Shown one piece after another: positions 36,432 to 45,738 of a stretch of 60,616 nucleotides of DNA (its first letter is position 1; each line of letters starts with the position of its first letter). This DNA is from Salinisphaeraceae bacterium. Lineage in GTDB: Bacteria > Pseudomonadota > Gammaproteobacteria > Nevskiales > Salinisphaeraceae. Where the stretch lies: positions 1 through 60,616 of the forward strand of contig NYTH01000042.1 of the NCBI GenBank assembly GCA_002683405.1, written 5' to 3'. The notes under the pieces were generated by a model, which was not told the origin of the DNA, searched no databases, and saw only the letters and a list, made by a program, of their open reading frames with translations. Both the position numbers and the translations under genes were made by a program.

Positions 36432-37810
36432 CAGTTGACCCCCGCGCCCACGCTGCGCTCATCGGCTGCCAGCAGCGCCTTGGCGACGCGATCCATACGG
36501 GCGCTGCGCGACCCCTTGACCAGCAGCGTCACGCCCGGGGCGATCGTGCGGGACAGCGCGTCGATCAGGCCCTGGTGGTCGTCGTAATGCGCGGCGCCCT
36601 CGCCAAAACCTTCTGCGGCCAGCCGGGACAGCCGACCCAGAGTGAACAGGCGCTGCACACCGGCGGCGCGCGCCGCTTCGCCGGCCTGCCGATGCGCTGA
36701 TTCGGCGTCATCGCCCAGCTCGGCCATGTCGCCCAGCGCCAGCCAGTACTCGCCGGACGCCGGCCGCACGCTGTCCAGCGCCGCCTGCAGTGAACCGGGA
36801 TTGGCGTTATAGCTGTCATCCACCAGCCGGGCGTCGTTGATCGCCCGCGTGATCTTCAAACGACCGTCGACCGCAACCGCGTGCGACAGGCCCAGGGCGA
36901 TCTCCCCCGCCCCGAGCCCCACAGCACACGCGGCCGCGGCCGCGGCAAGTGCATTGGCCACGTTATGGCGACCGACCAACGCCAGCTCCACCGCGGCTTC
37001 CCCCCGCGGCGTGATCAGACGGAAGCGCGTTCTGTCTCCATCAAACTCCAGCGCGCGTGCCGTCACATCGGCTCCGGATTCCAGCCCGAAGCGCAGGACT
37101 TGGCGGTCGCCCGCCAGTTCCCCCCATAACTCTTCGTAATCGTCGTCGTTATTGATGATGGCCGTGCCGCTTTGGGGCAGCCCCGCAAACAGTTCACCCT
37201 TGCCACGCGCAATGCCGTCGCGCGACCCGAAGCCTTCCAGATGCGCCACCCCGGCGTTGGTCACCAGGCCCACCGTGGGGGCCGCCAGCTCCGCCAGCCG
37301 GGCGATCTCGGTCTGCGCGCTCGCGCCCATTTCAATTACGGCGTAGCGATGACCCTGCTCGAGCCGCGAAAGCGTCAGCGGCACGCCGAGGTGGTTGTTC
37401 AGATTGCCGCGCGTGACCAGCACTTCCGCGTCGCTTGTGGCCTGACGCAGGATGGCGCCCAGCATTTCCTTGACGGTGGTCTTGCCGTTGCTGCCGGTGA
37501 CGGCGATGACGGGAATATCGAAGCGCTGACGCCAGCGGTGCGCGATCTGCTGCAGCGCATCCTGGCTGCTGGATACCTGAATCTGGGGCAGCGCTTCCTT
37601 GACGAAACGCTCGACCACCGCGCCGGCCGCGCCGCGAACGGCCGCATCGGCCAGATGGGCATGACCGTCGGAATGCTCGCCCTTGAGCGCCACGAACAGC
37701 TGGCCGGCTTCCAGCACGCGGCTGTCTATGGCCATGCCGGCAAAGGGCGCATCGCTCCCCTGCAGTTCGCCGCCGCCTATGCGGGCCGCTTCGGACAGCA
37801 ACATGGTCAC
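36431..37810 (-). CDS. murF: UDP-N-acetylmuramoyl-tripeptide--D-Ala-D-Ala ligase MurF
   Basis: A 459-residue ligase completing the pentapeptide. [19 protein letters not shown] is the ATP loop; NYNANPGS-type [16 protein letters not shown] and [12 protein letters not shown] are family motifs. GTG 37810 overlaps the murE stop (GTGA), so it was preferred to ATG 37804. Confidence 0.96.
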   Translation of the reverse strand: MTMLLSEAARIGGGELQGSDAPFAGMAIDSRVLEAGQLFVALKGEHSDGHAHLADAAVRGAAGAVVERFVKEALPQIQVSSSQDALQQIAHRWRQRFDIPVIAVTGSNGKTTVKEMLGAILRQATSDAEVLVTRGNLNNHLGVPLTLSRLEQGHRYAVIEMGASAQTEIARLAELAAPTVGLVTNAGVAHLEGFGSRDGIARGKGELFAGLPQSGTAIINNDDDYEELWGELAGDRQVLRFGLESGADVTARALEFDGDRTRFRLITPRGEAAVELALVGRHNVANALAAAAAACAVGLGAGEIALGLSHAVAVDGRLKITRAINDARLVDDSYNANPGSLQAALDSVRPASGEYWLALGDMAELGDDAESAHRQAGEAARAAGVQRLFTLGRLSRLAAEGFGEGAAHYDDHQGLIDALSRTIAPGVTLLVKGSRSARMDRVAKALLAADERSVGAGVN

Positions 37811-39285
37811 CGCCCCGCCAGCGCGTGCAGCGCTGCCTCGCGGTCGTCGAAGTGATGACGGCTGCCGCCGACAATCTGATAGGTCTCGTGCCCCTTGCCG
37901 GCAATCAGGACCAGATCATCCGCGCCGGCCGACTCGATCGCTGCGCGAATGGCTTGGGCCCGATCGACGCGCACGCTGACCGCGGACTGGTTGGCCAGTC
38001 CGGCGAGAATATCGGCAATAATTGCGTCCGGGGCCTCGCCCCGAGGGTTGTCGCTGGTCACCCATACCGCGTCGGCGCCCGACTCGGCGGCCGCGGCCAT
38101 GAGCGGGCGCTTGCCCCGGTCGCGATCACCGCCACAGCCGAAAACGCAGATCAGGCGGCCCCGAGCGTGCCCGCGAGCCGCTTCCAGCGCGGCTTCCAGC
38201 GCGCCCGGCGTGTGGGCGTAATCCACCACGACGGACGGCCCGTTTCCCGGACCGGGCACCCGCTCCATGCGGCCCGGCACCGGCGCCAGCGCGGCCGCCA
38301 CCCGCGTCACGTCAGCGACCGAATGGCCGCGGCGCAACAGCACCGCCAGGACCGCCGTCAGGTTGTAGGCGTTGAAGCGGCCCAGCAATGACGAGACAAC
38401 TTCGAAGCGGCCCCAGGACCCATTCATGACCAGACGCAGCCCGTCGGGCTGGCGTTCCACCGTCTCGGCGAAAAGACAGGCCGCCGAGTCCAGCGACGGC
38501 CGGCTCAGTCCATAGACCAGCAGTTCCGCTGCCGCGCCGCGGCCGGCATATTCGCCGGCCCACTGCCGTCCGGTGGCATCGTCCGTGTTCAGCACCAGCG
38601 CCTTCAGGCCTGGCATGTCGAACAGGCGGCGCTTCGCGCGGGCATAGGCCTCGAGGCTGCCGTGATAGTCGAGATGGTCGCGGCCAAGGTTGGTCAGCAC
38701 GGCCGTATCGAAATGGCAGCCCGCCACGCGATGCTGATCGAGCGCGTGCGACGAGACCTCCATGCCGACCGCGCGAGCGCCCTGCGCCAGCAAATCGGCC
38801 AGCGCCGACTGCAGGGCATCCGCTGCCGGTGTGGTATGAGTCGCCTCGTCCAGCGCCGGCGTGAAGCCAATGCCCAGCGTGCCCACGTAGCCGCAGCGCA
38901 GACCCAGCGCATCCAGCGCCTGGGCCAGCAGATGCGCGCAGGAGGTCTTGCCGTCGGTCCCGGTAATGCCCACTACGCACAGCTGCGCCGAGGGCTCCCC
39001 ATGCAGGCGGCTGGCAATGGGCCCGAGCTGCGCCCTGAGCCCCGGAACCTGAACCAGCGGAAGATCGACGCCGGCGGGCCGCGCCACGCCGTCCCAGATG
39101 GCCGCGACGGCGCCGGCACGGGCGGCCGGCACCAGATAGTCGGCGCCGTCGCTGCCCAGACCCGGCACGGCGGCAAACAGATCACCGGGCTGCACGCGCC
39201 GGCTGTCGCTCTGCAGGCCGCGCACCACCATGTCCGGCACGGGACCTGCGGCATAGCCCTTCAGCAACGCCGGGAGCGCCATCAT
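37807..39285 (-). CDS. murE: UDP-MurNAc-L-Ala-D-Glu--meso-diaminopimelate ligase MurE
   Basis: A 492-residue ligase. GITGTDGKTSCAHLLAQAL is the ATP loop. TSDNPRGEAP contains the DNPR motif that selects meso-diaminopimelate, so the wall is DAP type. VVDYAHTPGALEAAL is also conserved. Overlaps of 4 bp join it to ftsI and murF. Confidence 0.97.
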   Translation of the reverse strand: MMALPALLKGYAAGPVPDMVVRGLQSDSRRVQPGDLFAAVPGLGSDGADYLVPAARAGAVAAIWDGVARPAGVDLPLVQVPGLRAQLGPIASRLHGEPSAQLCVVGITGTDGKTSCAHLLAQALDALGLRCGYVGTLGIGFTPALDEATHTTPAADALQSALADLLAQGARAVGMEVSSHALDQHRVAGCHFDTAVLTNLGRDHLDYHGSLEAYARAKRRLFDMPGLKALVLNTDDATGRQWAGEYAGRGAAAELLVYGLSRPSLDSAACLFAETVERQPDGLRLVMNGSWGRFEVVSSLLGRFNAYNLTAVLAVLLRRGHSVADVTRVAAALAPVPGRMERVPGPGNGPSVVVDYAHTPGALEAALEAARGHARGRLICVFGCGGDRDRGKRPLMAAAAESGADAVWVTSDNPRGEAPDAIIADILAGLANQSAVSVRVDRAQAIRAAIESAGADDLVLIAGKGHETYQIVGGSRHHFDDREAALHALAGR

Positions 39286-41033
39286 GAGCGTTCCCCGTCG
39301 GCCGCGGCGGCGTCTGCCGTCAGCGTGCCGCCCTGGTCGGGCCGGACTTTCATGACCCGCAACGCATCGCGCATGACCCGCGCAAACACCGGCGCGGCTA
39401 CCGCGCCGCCGTAGTAATCCTTGCCGCGTGGCTCGTCGATGACCACCACGGTCACCACGCGGGGGTTGTCCAGCGGCGTCATGCCCACGAACAGCGACTG
39501 GTGGCGTTCCCGGTTGTAGCCGCTGCCGCCCACCTTGCGCACCGTGCCGGTCTTGCCGGCCACGCTGTAACCCGGGAGCGCTGCCCGGCTGGCGGTGCCT
39601 TCATTGGAGACCACGCCCGACATTTTCTGCCGCACCGTGCGAGCGGCCTGCGGCGTGACCACCTGGCGCGGCTCACTGCCGAGCACCTGCGTCTGTTCGC
39701 GCACCAGCTTCAGGCTCTGGGCCAGGCCGTCATTGGCCAGCGCGGCGTAGGCGCCGGCCAGCTGCAGGCCGGTGACGGCCACGCCGTATCCATAGGCTGC
39801 GGTCGCCGTTTCGACGCGGCCCCAGTTGTAGAAATCACGCAGCACGCCGGTCCGCTCGCCCGGAAAGCCCGAGGCGGTTTCCGCGCCGAAACCAAAATCC
39901 AGATAGGTCTGCCAGACCGACTCGGGACCGAGCTCGAGGCCGATCTTGGCGGCGCCGACGTTGCTGGACTTGGTGAGCAGCCGCTTGAGATCAACATCGC
40001 CGTAGTCGCGGAAATCGCGCACCGTCAGGTCGCGACTGACCCGCCACACGCCGCCTTCGGTATCGATGACGCTGCCGGGGCCGATACGCCCCTCGTCCAG
40101 CGCGCGCGCCATGATCAGCGGCTTGATGGTGGAGCCGGGTTCGAAGGTATCGGTCACGGCCCGGTGGCGCAGACCGCTGGGGTCGAGCGCGTCGCGATTG
40201 TTCGGGTTGAAGCTGGGGTAGGAGGCCATGGCGAGCACGTCACCGCTGGACGGCTCGACCATGACCACCATGCCGGACGACGCACGATTGCGCTCGACCG
40301 CCGCCTTGAGCTCGCGATAGGCGGCGTACTGCAAGCGCAGATCGACGGTCAGCCTGATGTCCTGACCGGCGCGCGGCGGCGCGAACTCGGCGATGTCGTC
40401 CACGACGCGGCCGAGCCGATCCTTGATGACGCGGCGGCTGCCGGGCTGGCCATCGAGCCGGGCCTGCAGGGCCAGCTCCAGCCCTTCCTGACCCGCGCCG
40501 TCGATATTCGTCAGGCCAACCAGTTGTGCAGCGGCTTCGCCCGCCGGGTAGTAGCGCTTGTATTCGCGCTGCAGAAATACGCCGGGCGCCTCAACGGCCA
40601 TGACCATCCGGCCTTCTGCCGGACTGAGCTGGCGCCGCAGATACAGAAACTGGCGCGAGGCGTGCGCGCGCAGGCGCTCGCGCAGATCGTCGGTTTTCAT
40701 GTCGAGCACGCGGGCCAGCGGACCCAGTTTCTCGGGCGCCTCCAGCAGCGCCGAAGGCACCGCCCAGACCGATTCGGTCGGCGCCGACAGGGCAAGCGGC
40801 TCGCCGTTGCGGTCGCGAATGGCGCCCCGCACCGCCGGCACCTCCACGGTACGCAAGTGCCGCTTTTCGCCCTCCTGGGCGAGGAATTCGTGCTCGACGA
40901 CCTGCAGATCGAATGCGCGACCGGCCAGGACCACGCCAAACACGGCAAACCCGATCAGTACGGCCCGCGCGCGCCAGGCCGGCGGCGGCTCGAGCTTCAC
41001 GTTGCGCCGGCGTGTTGGCCGCTGCTGCTTCAC
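39282..41033 (-). CDS. ftsI: Septal transpeptidase FtsI (PBP3)
   Basis: A 583-residue class B penicillin-binding protein. A single N-terminal membrane segment (AVLIGFAVFGVVLAGRAFDL) precedes the PBP dimer domain. The transpeptidase motifs are EPGSTIKPL (SxxK), KSSNVGAAKI (SxN) and VAGKTGTVRK (KTG). GTG 41033 overlaps the ftsL stop; a longer upstream frame is inside ftsL. It works with FtsW. Confidence 0.96.
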   Translation of the reverse strand: MKQQRPTRRRNVKLEPPPAWRARAVLIGFAVFGVVLAGRAFDLQVVEHEFLAQEGEKRHLRTVEVPAVRGAIRDRNGEPLALSAPTESVWAVPSALLEAPEKLGPLARVLDMKTDDLRERLRAHASRQFLYLRRQLSPAEGRMVMAVEAPGVFLQREYKRYYPAGEAAAQLVGLTNIDGAGQEGLELALQARLDGQPGSRRVIKDRLGRVVDDIAEFAPPRAGQDIRLTVDLRLQYAAYRELKAAVERNRASSGMVVMVEPSSGDVLAMASYPSFNPNNRDALDPSGLRHRAVTDTFEPGSTIKPLIMARALDEGRIGPGSVIDTEGGVWRVSRDLTVRDFRDYGDVDLKRLLTKSSNVGAAKIGLELGPESVWQTYLDFGFGAETASGFPGERTGVLRDFYNWGRVETATAAYGYGVAVTGLQLAGAYAALANDGLAQSLKLVREQTQVLGSEPRQVVTPQAARTVRQKMSGVVSNEGTASRAALPGYSVAGKTGTVRKVGGSGYNRERHQSLFVGMTPLDNPRVVTVVVIDEPRGKDYYGGAVAAPVFARVMRDALRVMKVRPDQGGTLTADAAAADGERS

Positions 41034-41296
41034 TGGCCGGCCTCCAGCATGATGAATTCGTCGGGGTGACTCATCTCGAGCTTGCTGCTGGCCAGGCGAC
41101 CGATGCGGTCTGGATTGGCCCAGGCGCTCTCTTCGAGCTGGAGCTGGGCCCATTCCGTGTTCAGCTCGTCGCGCTCCACGCGCAGCGACTGCAGATCGGC
41201 GCGCAGACTGCGGCTTTCGTGCTTGGCGCCCACCACGGCCACGGCCGCCACGAGATTGACCACCAGCAGGGCAGCGAGCAGCAGGGCCGATTTCAT
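41030..41296 (-). CDS. ftsL: Cell division protein FtsL
   Basis: An 88-residue bitopic protein. One membrane segment at residues 3-24 (SALLLAALLVVNLVAAVAVV) is followed by a leucine-rich coiled coil ending RIGRLASSKLEMSHPDE. It bridges FtsQ and FtsB and activates FtsWI. 4-bp overlaps with rsmH and ftsI. Confidence 0.92.
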   Translation of the reverse strand: MKSALLLAALLVVNLVAAVAVVGAKHESRSLRADLQSLRVERDELNTEWAQLQLEESAWANPDRIGRLASSKLEMSHPDEFIMLEAGQ

Positions 41297-42261
41297 GAGG
41301 TCACCCCGGCGGCCCGGGTGCGCTCGGCCACGCGCATGATGGCGCTGCGTGCGCGCGCATTGCGCTGCATCTCGGACTCGTCGGCACGAACGGGCTTGCC
41401 GACCAGGGTGAACGCCGGCTCGACACGGGGCGCCATCGGCAGCGCCGGCTGGGCGGGCCGGGCCTGATCGCGCATGAATCGCTTGACGCGGCGATCCTCC
41501 AGCGAATGAAAGGCGATGACGGCCAGGCGACCCGCGGGCGCCAGTGCCGTCAGGCTCTGCTCCAGCAGCTCGGACAGATCATCCAGTTCACGATTGATGA
41601 AAATCCGCAGCGCCTGAAAGCTGCGCGTGGCGGGGTGATTGCGGGCGGTCGCCTGGATGCGGCGCGGCAGGCAATCGGTAATGACGGCCGACAGGCGCTG
41701 AGTGGTCCCGATGTCAGCCTGCTCGCGCTCGCGCACGATGGCGTCGGCAATCCGGGGCGCAAACGGCTCGTCGCCGTAGCTGCGCAGCACGTCGATGATC
41801 GCGTCGCGATCGGCGCGCGCCAGCCAGGAGGAGACGGGCTCGCCCGCTTCGGGGTCCATGCGCATGTCCAGAGGGCCGGCGCGCATGAAGGAGAAGCCGC
41901 GGACGCCGTCGTCGAGCTGGGGCGAGGACACGCCCAGATCAAGCAGCAGCCCGTCGACGCGGCCGGTCAGACCCTCGGCCTCAAGCACGGCTGTCAGCCG
42001 CGCAAAGCTGCCGCGATGAATGGTAAATCGCTCGTCGGCCCGCGCCAGTTGCCGGCCATCGGCACAGGCCTGCGGGTCCTTGTCGAAGGCTAGCAGGCGG
42101 CCCTGCGGGCCGAGCCGGCCGAGCAGCGCGCGGCTGTGGCCGCCGCGACCGTAGGTACCGTCCACGTAGAGGCCGTCCGGCCGTATGGCCAGCGCCTCCA
42201 TAGCCGCTTCGAGCAGCACCGGATGATGTTCCGCCTGCTTCAATGCCGCGCCCCACTGCAT
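41293..42261 (-). CDS. rsmH: 16S rRNA m4C1402 methyltransferase RsmH (MraW)
   Basis: A 322-residue SAM-dependent enzyme that N4-methylates C1402 of 16S rRNA. YVDGTYGRGGHSRALL is the SAM loop, LLLDLGVSSPQLDD the second motif, and IAFHSLEDRRVKRFMRD the C-terminal signature. RsmI (45735) adds the 2'-O-methyl to the same nucleotide. ATG 42261 fits the family start (EHHPVLLEAAM), although no clear ribosome site is seen; an upstream extension is unlikely. Confidence 0.93.
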   Translation of the reverse strand: MQWGAALKQAEHHPVLLEAAMEALAIRPDGLYVDGTYGRGGHSRALLGRLGPQGRLLAFDKDPQACADGRQLARADERFTIHRGSFARLTAVLEAEGLTGRVDGLLLDLGVSSPQLDDGVRGFSFMRAGPLDMRMDPEAGEPVSSWLARADRDAIIDVLRSYGDEPFAPRIADAIVREREQADIGTTQRLSAVITDCLPRRIQATARNHPATRSFQALRIFINRELDDLSELLEQSLTALAPAGRLAVIAFHSLEDRRVKRFMRDQARPAQPALPMAPRVEPAFTLVGKPVRADESEMQRNARARSAIMRVAERTRAAGVTS

Positions 42262-42304
42262 CTGGGTCAGCCCCGGGTGTGACCGTGATGGATACGGCCG
42301 CCGT

Positions 42305-42766
42305 TCAAAACGACAGCCCCTTGAGGGATTCGGGTATGGCGCCGTCATCGTCCTTGGGCGCCAGCATGTCGGTGGCGGCCTCCTGCTCGCGGTTCCAGCC
42401 CGTCTCGGACCACAACTCGAAGCAGCCGCCCATACCCGTCAGCACGGCCCTGTTCTCAAGTCCGGCCCACTCACGCAGGTGAGCGGGCAGCAGAATCCGG
42501 CCCTGCTTGTCCATTTCGGCTTCGTGAGCCCGGCCAATGTAGAAGCGCTGCAATTTGCGCACCTGCGGATCCATGCCTCCGGCGGAGAGCAGCTTCTGCT
42601 CGAAAATCTGAAATTCGGGTTGGGGATAGATCAGCAGGCAGCGCTCCTGGTGCACAGTCGCCACCATACGGCCACCGCAGGCGTCCAGTAACGCCTGGCG
42701 ATAGAACGCCGGGATCGCAAAACGACCCTTGGCGTCGACGCTGACTGAGTGAGCACCCCTGAACAC
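42305..42766 (-). CDS. mraZ: Transcriptional regulator MraZ
   Basis: A 153-residue AbrB-like ring protein that represses its own dcw promoter. Two SpoVT/AbrB halves are seen: FRGAHSVSVDAKGRFAIP and EAEMDKQGRILLPAHLREWA. GTG 42766 is chosen because GGAGG precedes it and family members begin MFRG. MraZ-like boxes and a sigma-70 promoter lie just upstream (42789-42852). Confidence 0.94.
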   Translation of the reverse strand: MFRGAHSVSVDAKGRFAIPAFYRQALLDACGGRMVATVHQERCLLIYPQPEFQIFEQKLLSAGGMDPQVRKLQRFYIGRAHEAEMDKQGRILLPAHLREWAGLENRAVLTGMGGCFELWSETGWNREQEAATDMLAPKDDDGAIPESLKGLSF

Positions 42767-42788
42767 CCGTGGACCTCCGAAACGTGGG

Positions 42789-42823
42789 AACCACTTTTCA
42801 CCACTTTTCACCCCGATACGCCA
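42789..42823 (-). promoter_or_regulatory. MraZ operator: four 10-bp-spaced TGGNN boxes
   Basis: On the minus strand the boxes read TGGCG, GGGTG, TGGTG and TGGTT, each separated by five bases (the spacer AAAAG occurs twice). E. coli MraZ is known to bind TGGGN repeats with 5-nt spacers. The boxes start at the -10 element and extend past the start site, so binding would block transcription. Confidence 0.75.
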
Positions 42824-42852
42824 CTATAGGCCCGCCAATCTGGGCGTGTCAA
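42823..42852 (-). promoter_or_regulatory. Sigma-70 promoter of the dcw cluster (Pmra)
   Basis: TTGACA (minus strand, 42852-42847) and TATAGT (42828-42823) with an 18-bp spacer. The start site would be near 42816, about 50 nt before the mraZ GTG. Confidence 0.75.
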
Positions 42853-43017
42853 GAAAATCCAGAGGCAATAAACAGGCTTAATTTCGTTTCAAAACAGTTA
42901 TTTATCAGGTCGTCGGAAATGCCACGCCGGCGCTTTAACCACAACGAATACAAAGACTTAAAAACCACGCCGGGAGTGAGTCAACGCGCCGCGCGACAAG
43001 CGCTGGCGACCGAACCG

Positions 43018-43032
43018 TGGTGAAAAGTGGGG
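43018..43032 (+). promoter_or_regulatory. Second, inverted pair of MraZ-like boxes
   Basis: TGGTG-AAAAG-TGGGG on the plus strand, opposite in direction to the main operator and about 200 bp upstream of it. The surrounding gap 42853-43182 contains no gene that I recognise; it holds only this site and the 3' flank of rnpB. Confidence 0.45.
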
Positions 43033-43182
43033 GAATGTCAGGCTACTGGCCGGCCTTTTCGGCGCATTTTCCCTGATAAACGGAAATGGCCCGGCCCCGC
43101 GCAGCGGCGCGATCAGGCGATCCCGGCGGAACGAACACGCCACGCGCGGCGCGACGCCGACATCGAATGATCAGTGGAAAAT

Positions 43183-43539
43183 GGAGCCGGCCGGTAAGCC
43201 GGGTTCTGTCGAGAGCGGTCATTCATCTGGGACCGACATCACTGTCGGCCTCTAGCGACCTACCCGGAAGCAGCGCGGGCCGCGCCATTGCTTCCCTATT
43301 TGGTCTTGCTCCGAGTGGGGTTTACCGTGCCGCGAACCGTTGCCGGCCGCGCGGTGCGCTCTTACCGCACCTTTTCACCCTTACCGCGATACGCCATGCG
43401 CAGCCGCGGCGGTCTGTTTTCTGTGGCACTTTCCGTAGGCTCACGCCTCCCAGGCGTTACCTGGCACTCTGCCCTGTGGAGCCCGGACTTTCCTCCCGAC
43501 CGGTCCTGCGACCGGACGAGCGACCGCCGAGCCGGCTCC
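43183..43539 (-). ncRNA. rnpB: RNase P RNA (class A)
   Basis: On the minus strand the RNA starts with GGAGCCGGC (43539), which pairs with GCCGGCTCC at 43191-43183 to form helix P1. Universal segments are present: GAGGAAAGTCCGGGCTCC, ACAGGGCAGAGTGCCAGGTA near the 5' end, AGGGTGAAAAGGTGCGGTAAGA in the middle (first 20 nt AGGGTGAAAAGGTGCGGTAA) and GACAGAACCCGGCTTACCGG near the 3' end. The length of about 357 nt is normal for proteobacteria. rnpB next to mraZ and rsmI is a usual gammaproteobacterial location. A TAAAAT -10 element lies at 43551-43546, seven bases before the 5' end. Confidence 0.95.
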
Positions 43540-43545
43540 GGCGCC

Positions 43546-43576
43546 ATTTTACGCCGGGCTCACGGGCGACGCGCAA
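43546..43576 (-). promoter_or_regulatory. Promoter of rnpB
   Basis: TAAAAT (minus strand 43551-43546) is correctly placed for the 5' end at 43539. A TTGCGC (43576-43571) is the best -35 match, with a long 19-bp spacer. Confidence 0.5.
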
Positions 43577-43740
43577 GCGCTGCGGGAACCGGCGGCGCAT
43601 CGCGCTGTCCATTGCCAAGCGCCGGACGGGTCGATACTGTTACGCGCGCTTTAGAGAATCCAATCGATGCGGTATGCAGCCAAACGGTTCCGGCCGGCTG
43701 CAGCTCTCGCACACGAACCTGCCAACGAGGCCCTTGTTCA

Positions 43741-45453
43741 ATGAGTATTTTGAAGAACCCGGCGATTGTTTCTGGCGCGGGCGCCGCGCTGCTGTGCGCT
43801 GCCGCTGCCCCGGCGCTGCTGGCTTCCAGCCACCGCGAAGCGCCCTTCATCAGTGAACTGCCCCGCGTGGACGGCACCGACTTCTACATGTTCCGCAGCA
43901 CGGAGTCGGGCCGCGAGGACTTCGTGACGCTCATTGCCAACTACCAGCCCCTCCAGCAGCCCAACGGCGGCCTGCAGGGCTATCCGCTGGACCCCGATGC
44001 GCTCTACGAGATTCACATCGATAACGACGGCGACGCCTCGGAGGACATCAGCTTCCAGTTCCGTTTTGCCCTGGAAAACCAGGGCCTTGACCAGGACACG
44101 GGGCTCACCGAGGACGATGGCGACGACGAGGACATGGATCCCGACCCCATCCCGCTGGGCATTCCCTTCCTCGTGGACGCACCGGTGGATGCCGGCGCCC
44201 CGACCACCGGGCTGAACCGCATCGAGACCTACCAGGTCACCATTCAGCGCGACGGACGTCGCAGCAGCCCCACACCAGAATTCGCGACCAACCCCACGCC
44301 GGTCGTGGAAGGCGACAATGCCGACACTACCTTCCTCAAGCCCATCGACAATATAGGCAGCAAGACCTTCGCTGACTATCAGGCCTATGCCGATGCCCAC
44401 ATCTTCGACATCGAGGTACCGGGCTGCGATGCGGGCGCCGGCCGCGTCTTCGTGGGTCAGCGGCAGGATAGTTACGCGGCCAACCTGTCCGGCCTGTTCG
44501 ACCTGATCAACTACGATCCGCTGGGTACAGCCCGCAGCAGCCAGGCCAACGACTACGCCGGCAACAACATCACCAGCATTGCGCTGGAACTGCCCACCGC
44601 CTGCCTGACCGCGGACACCATGGACTCGACCATGACGGCCGACCCGGTCATCGGCGGCTGGACCACCGCCAGCCTGCGCCAGGCGCGCGTGCTCAACCCC
44701 CTGGCGCCCACCTTCCTCTCCCTGGAGGACACTGCCGCCATCGAGGGCGGCCCCTGGACCCAGGTTTCGCGCGTGGGCACTCCGCTGGTGAATACGCTGC
44801 TGGTGGGCCTGGACTCCAAGAACACCTATAACAACAACGTGCCGGGCGCCGACGTGAACTTCCTGCCGTTCTTCAGCAACCCGGTGCTGCCGGTACTGAT
44901 CAACGAGGAATACGGCGCCGCCGTGCCCGGCACACCCCGCAACGATCTGGTGTCGCTGCTGCTGACGGGCTTCCGTCTGGTCACGGACGACATGGATGAC
45001 GATGACCCAGACAATGACGTGGTGACCTTCAGCAACCAGCCCGGTGCGTTCACCAACGAAGAGCAGCAGGCGGCTGCCGGCGAGATGCTGCGGCTGAACA
45101 CGGCCGTGCCGCCCAGCGCCGCCCCGGATGATCTGGGCCTGCTGGCCTGCGATCGCGCCGGATTCCCCAACGGGCGTCGCCCGGGCGATGATGTGACCGA
45201 CATCATGCTCACGCTCGTCGAGGGCGCGTTGTACCAGGGCCGCGAGGACACCGTCGGCACCCCGGACGTGGACGAAACCCGGCCGGCCAATCCCAACGCG
45301 CTGCAGAACTGCGACTTTGCCGTGGAACCGGCGAACGACACCACGGCCAACGGTGGCGCGGTCGCCAGCGACGGCGTGCTGCCCAACCAGAATTTCAATA
45401 CCGCGTTCCCTTATCTGGCAGCCCCGCTGCCGGGTAACCAGAGTTCGAACTAA
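43741..45453 (+). CDS. DUF4331-family secreted protein
   Basis: A 570-residue protein with signal peptide MSILKNPAIVSGAGAALLCA...ALLA. The mature start SSHREAPFISELPRVDGTDF is the DUF4331 hallmark. The chain is acidic and D/N-rich (DDGDDEDMDPDP, DDMDDDDPDNDV), consistent with calcium binding or an extracellular location. The frame continues upstream through rnpB, but ATG 43741 begins the signal peptide. Its function is unknown. A small lipoprotein gene follows after 12 bp, probably in one operon. It sits between rnpB and rsmI, which are often closer together. Confidence 0.85.
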   Translation: MSILKNPAIVSGAGAALLCAAAAPALLASSHREAPFISELPRVDGTDFYMFRSTESGREDFVTLIANYQPLQQPNGGLQGYPLDPDALYEIHIDNDGDASEDISFQFRFALENQGLDQDTGLTEDDGDDEDMDPDPIPLGIPFLVDAPVDAGAPTTGLNRIETYQVTIQRDGRRSSPTPEFATNPTPVVEGDNADTTFLKPIDNIGSKTFADYQAYADAHIFDIEVPGCDAGAGRVFVGQRQDSYAANLSGLFDLINYDPLGTARSSQANDYAGNNITSIALELPTACLTADTMDSTMTADPVIGGWTTASLRQARVLNPLAPTFLSLEDTAAIEGGPWTQVSRVGTPLVNTLLVGLDSKNTYNNNVPGADVNFLPFFSNPVLPVLINEEYGAAVPGTPRNDLVSLLLTGFRLVTDDMDDDDPDNDVVTFSNQPGAFTNEEQQAAAGEMLRLNTAVPPSAAPDDLGLLACDRAGFPNGRRPGDDVTDIMLTLVEGALYQGREDTVGTPDVDETRPANPNALQNCDFAVEPANDTTANGGAVASDGVLPNQNFNTAFPYLAAPLPGNQSSN

Positions 45454-45465
45454 GGGGAGGCCGGC

Positions 45466-45738
45466 ATGCAGATTAGAACCACAATGGTTGCGCTGCTGGT
45501 GACTGCCGGGCTCGGCCTGGCCGGCTGCAGCGAGAGCTCCAACGAGGGCGACAATCCTTTCGAAGGCTTCTTCGGCAGCACGCTGGAGGGCTTCGTGTTC
45601 ACCCAGTGCCGTCGCCTGCCCGAGAACGAAACGGCAGTGGACATCGACAGCGTCCGCTTCAGCGCCAGCGCGTTTGCAGAAAACAGCAGGGCCGTCACCT
45701 CGCAGTTCACGGGCAACTGCGTGCTGACCGGTAACTAG
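45466..45738 (+). CDS. Small lipoprotein of unknown function
   Basis: 90 residues with a lipoprotein signal (MVALLVTAGLGLAGC, lipobox LAGC, Cys near residue 21) and a strong GGGGAGG ribosome site. Two further cysteines (TQCRRLPE, GNCVLTGN) may pair. I recognise no domain. It follows the DUF4331 gene and is likely co-expressed. The stop overlaps the convergent rsmI stop by 4 bp (CTAG), so no terminator separates the two genes. Confidence 0.75.
   Translation: MQIRTTMVALLVTAGLGLAGCSESSNEGDNPFEGFFGSTLEGFVFTQCRRLPENETAVDIDSVRFSASAFAENSRAVTSQFTGNCVLTGN

Noticed and set aside
41034-41153. N-terminal extension of FtsI
   Set aside because: It lies inside ftsL, and GTG 41033 has the GTGA overlap seen at the other junctions.
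43288-43740. N-terminal extension of the DUF4331 gene
   Set aside because: This stretch contains rnpB on the other strand, and the signal peptide starts at 43741.
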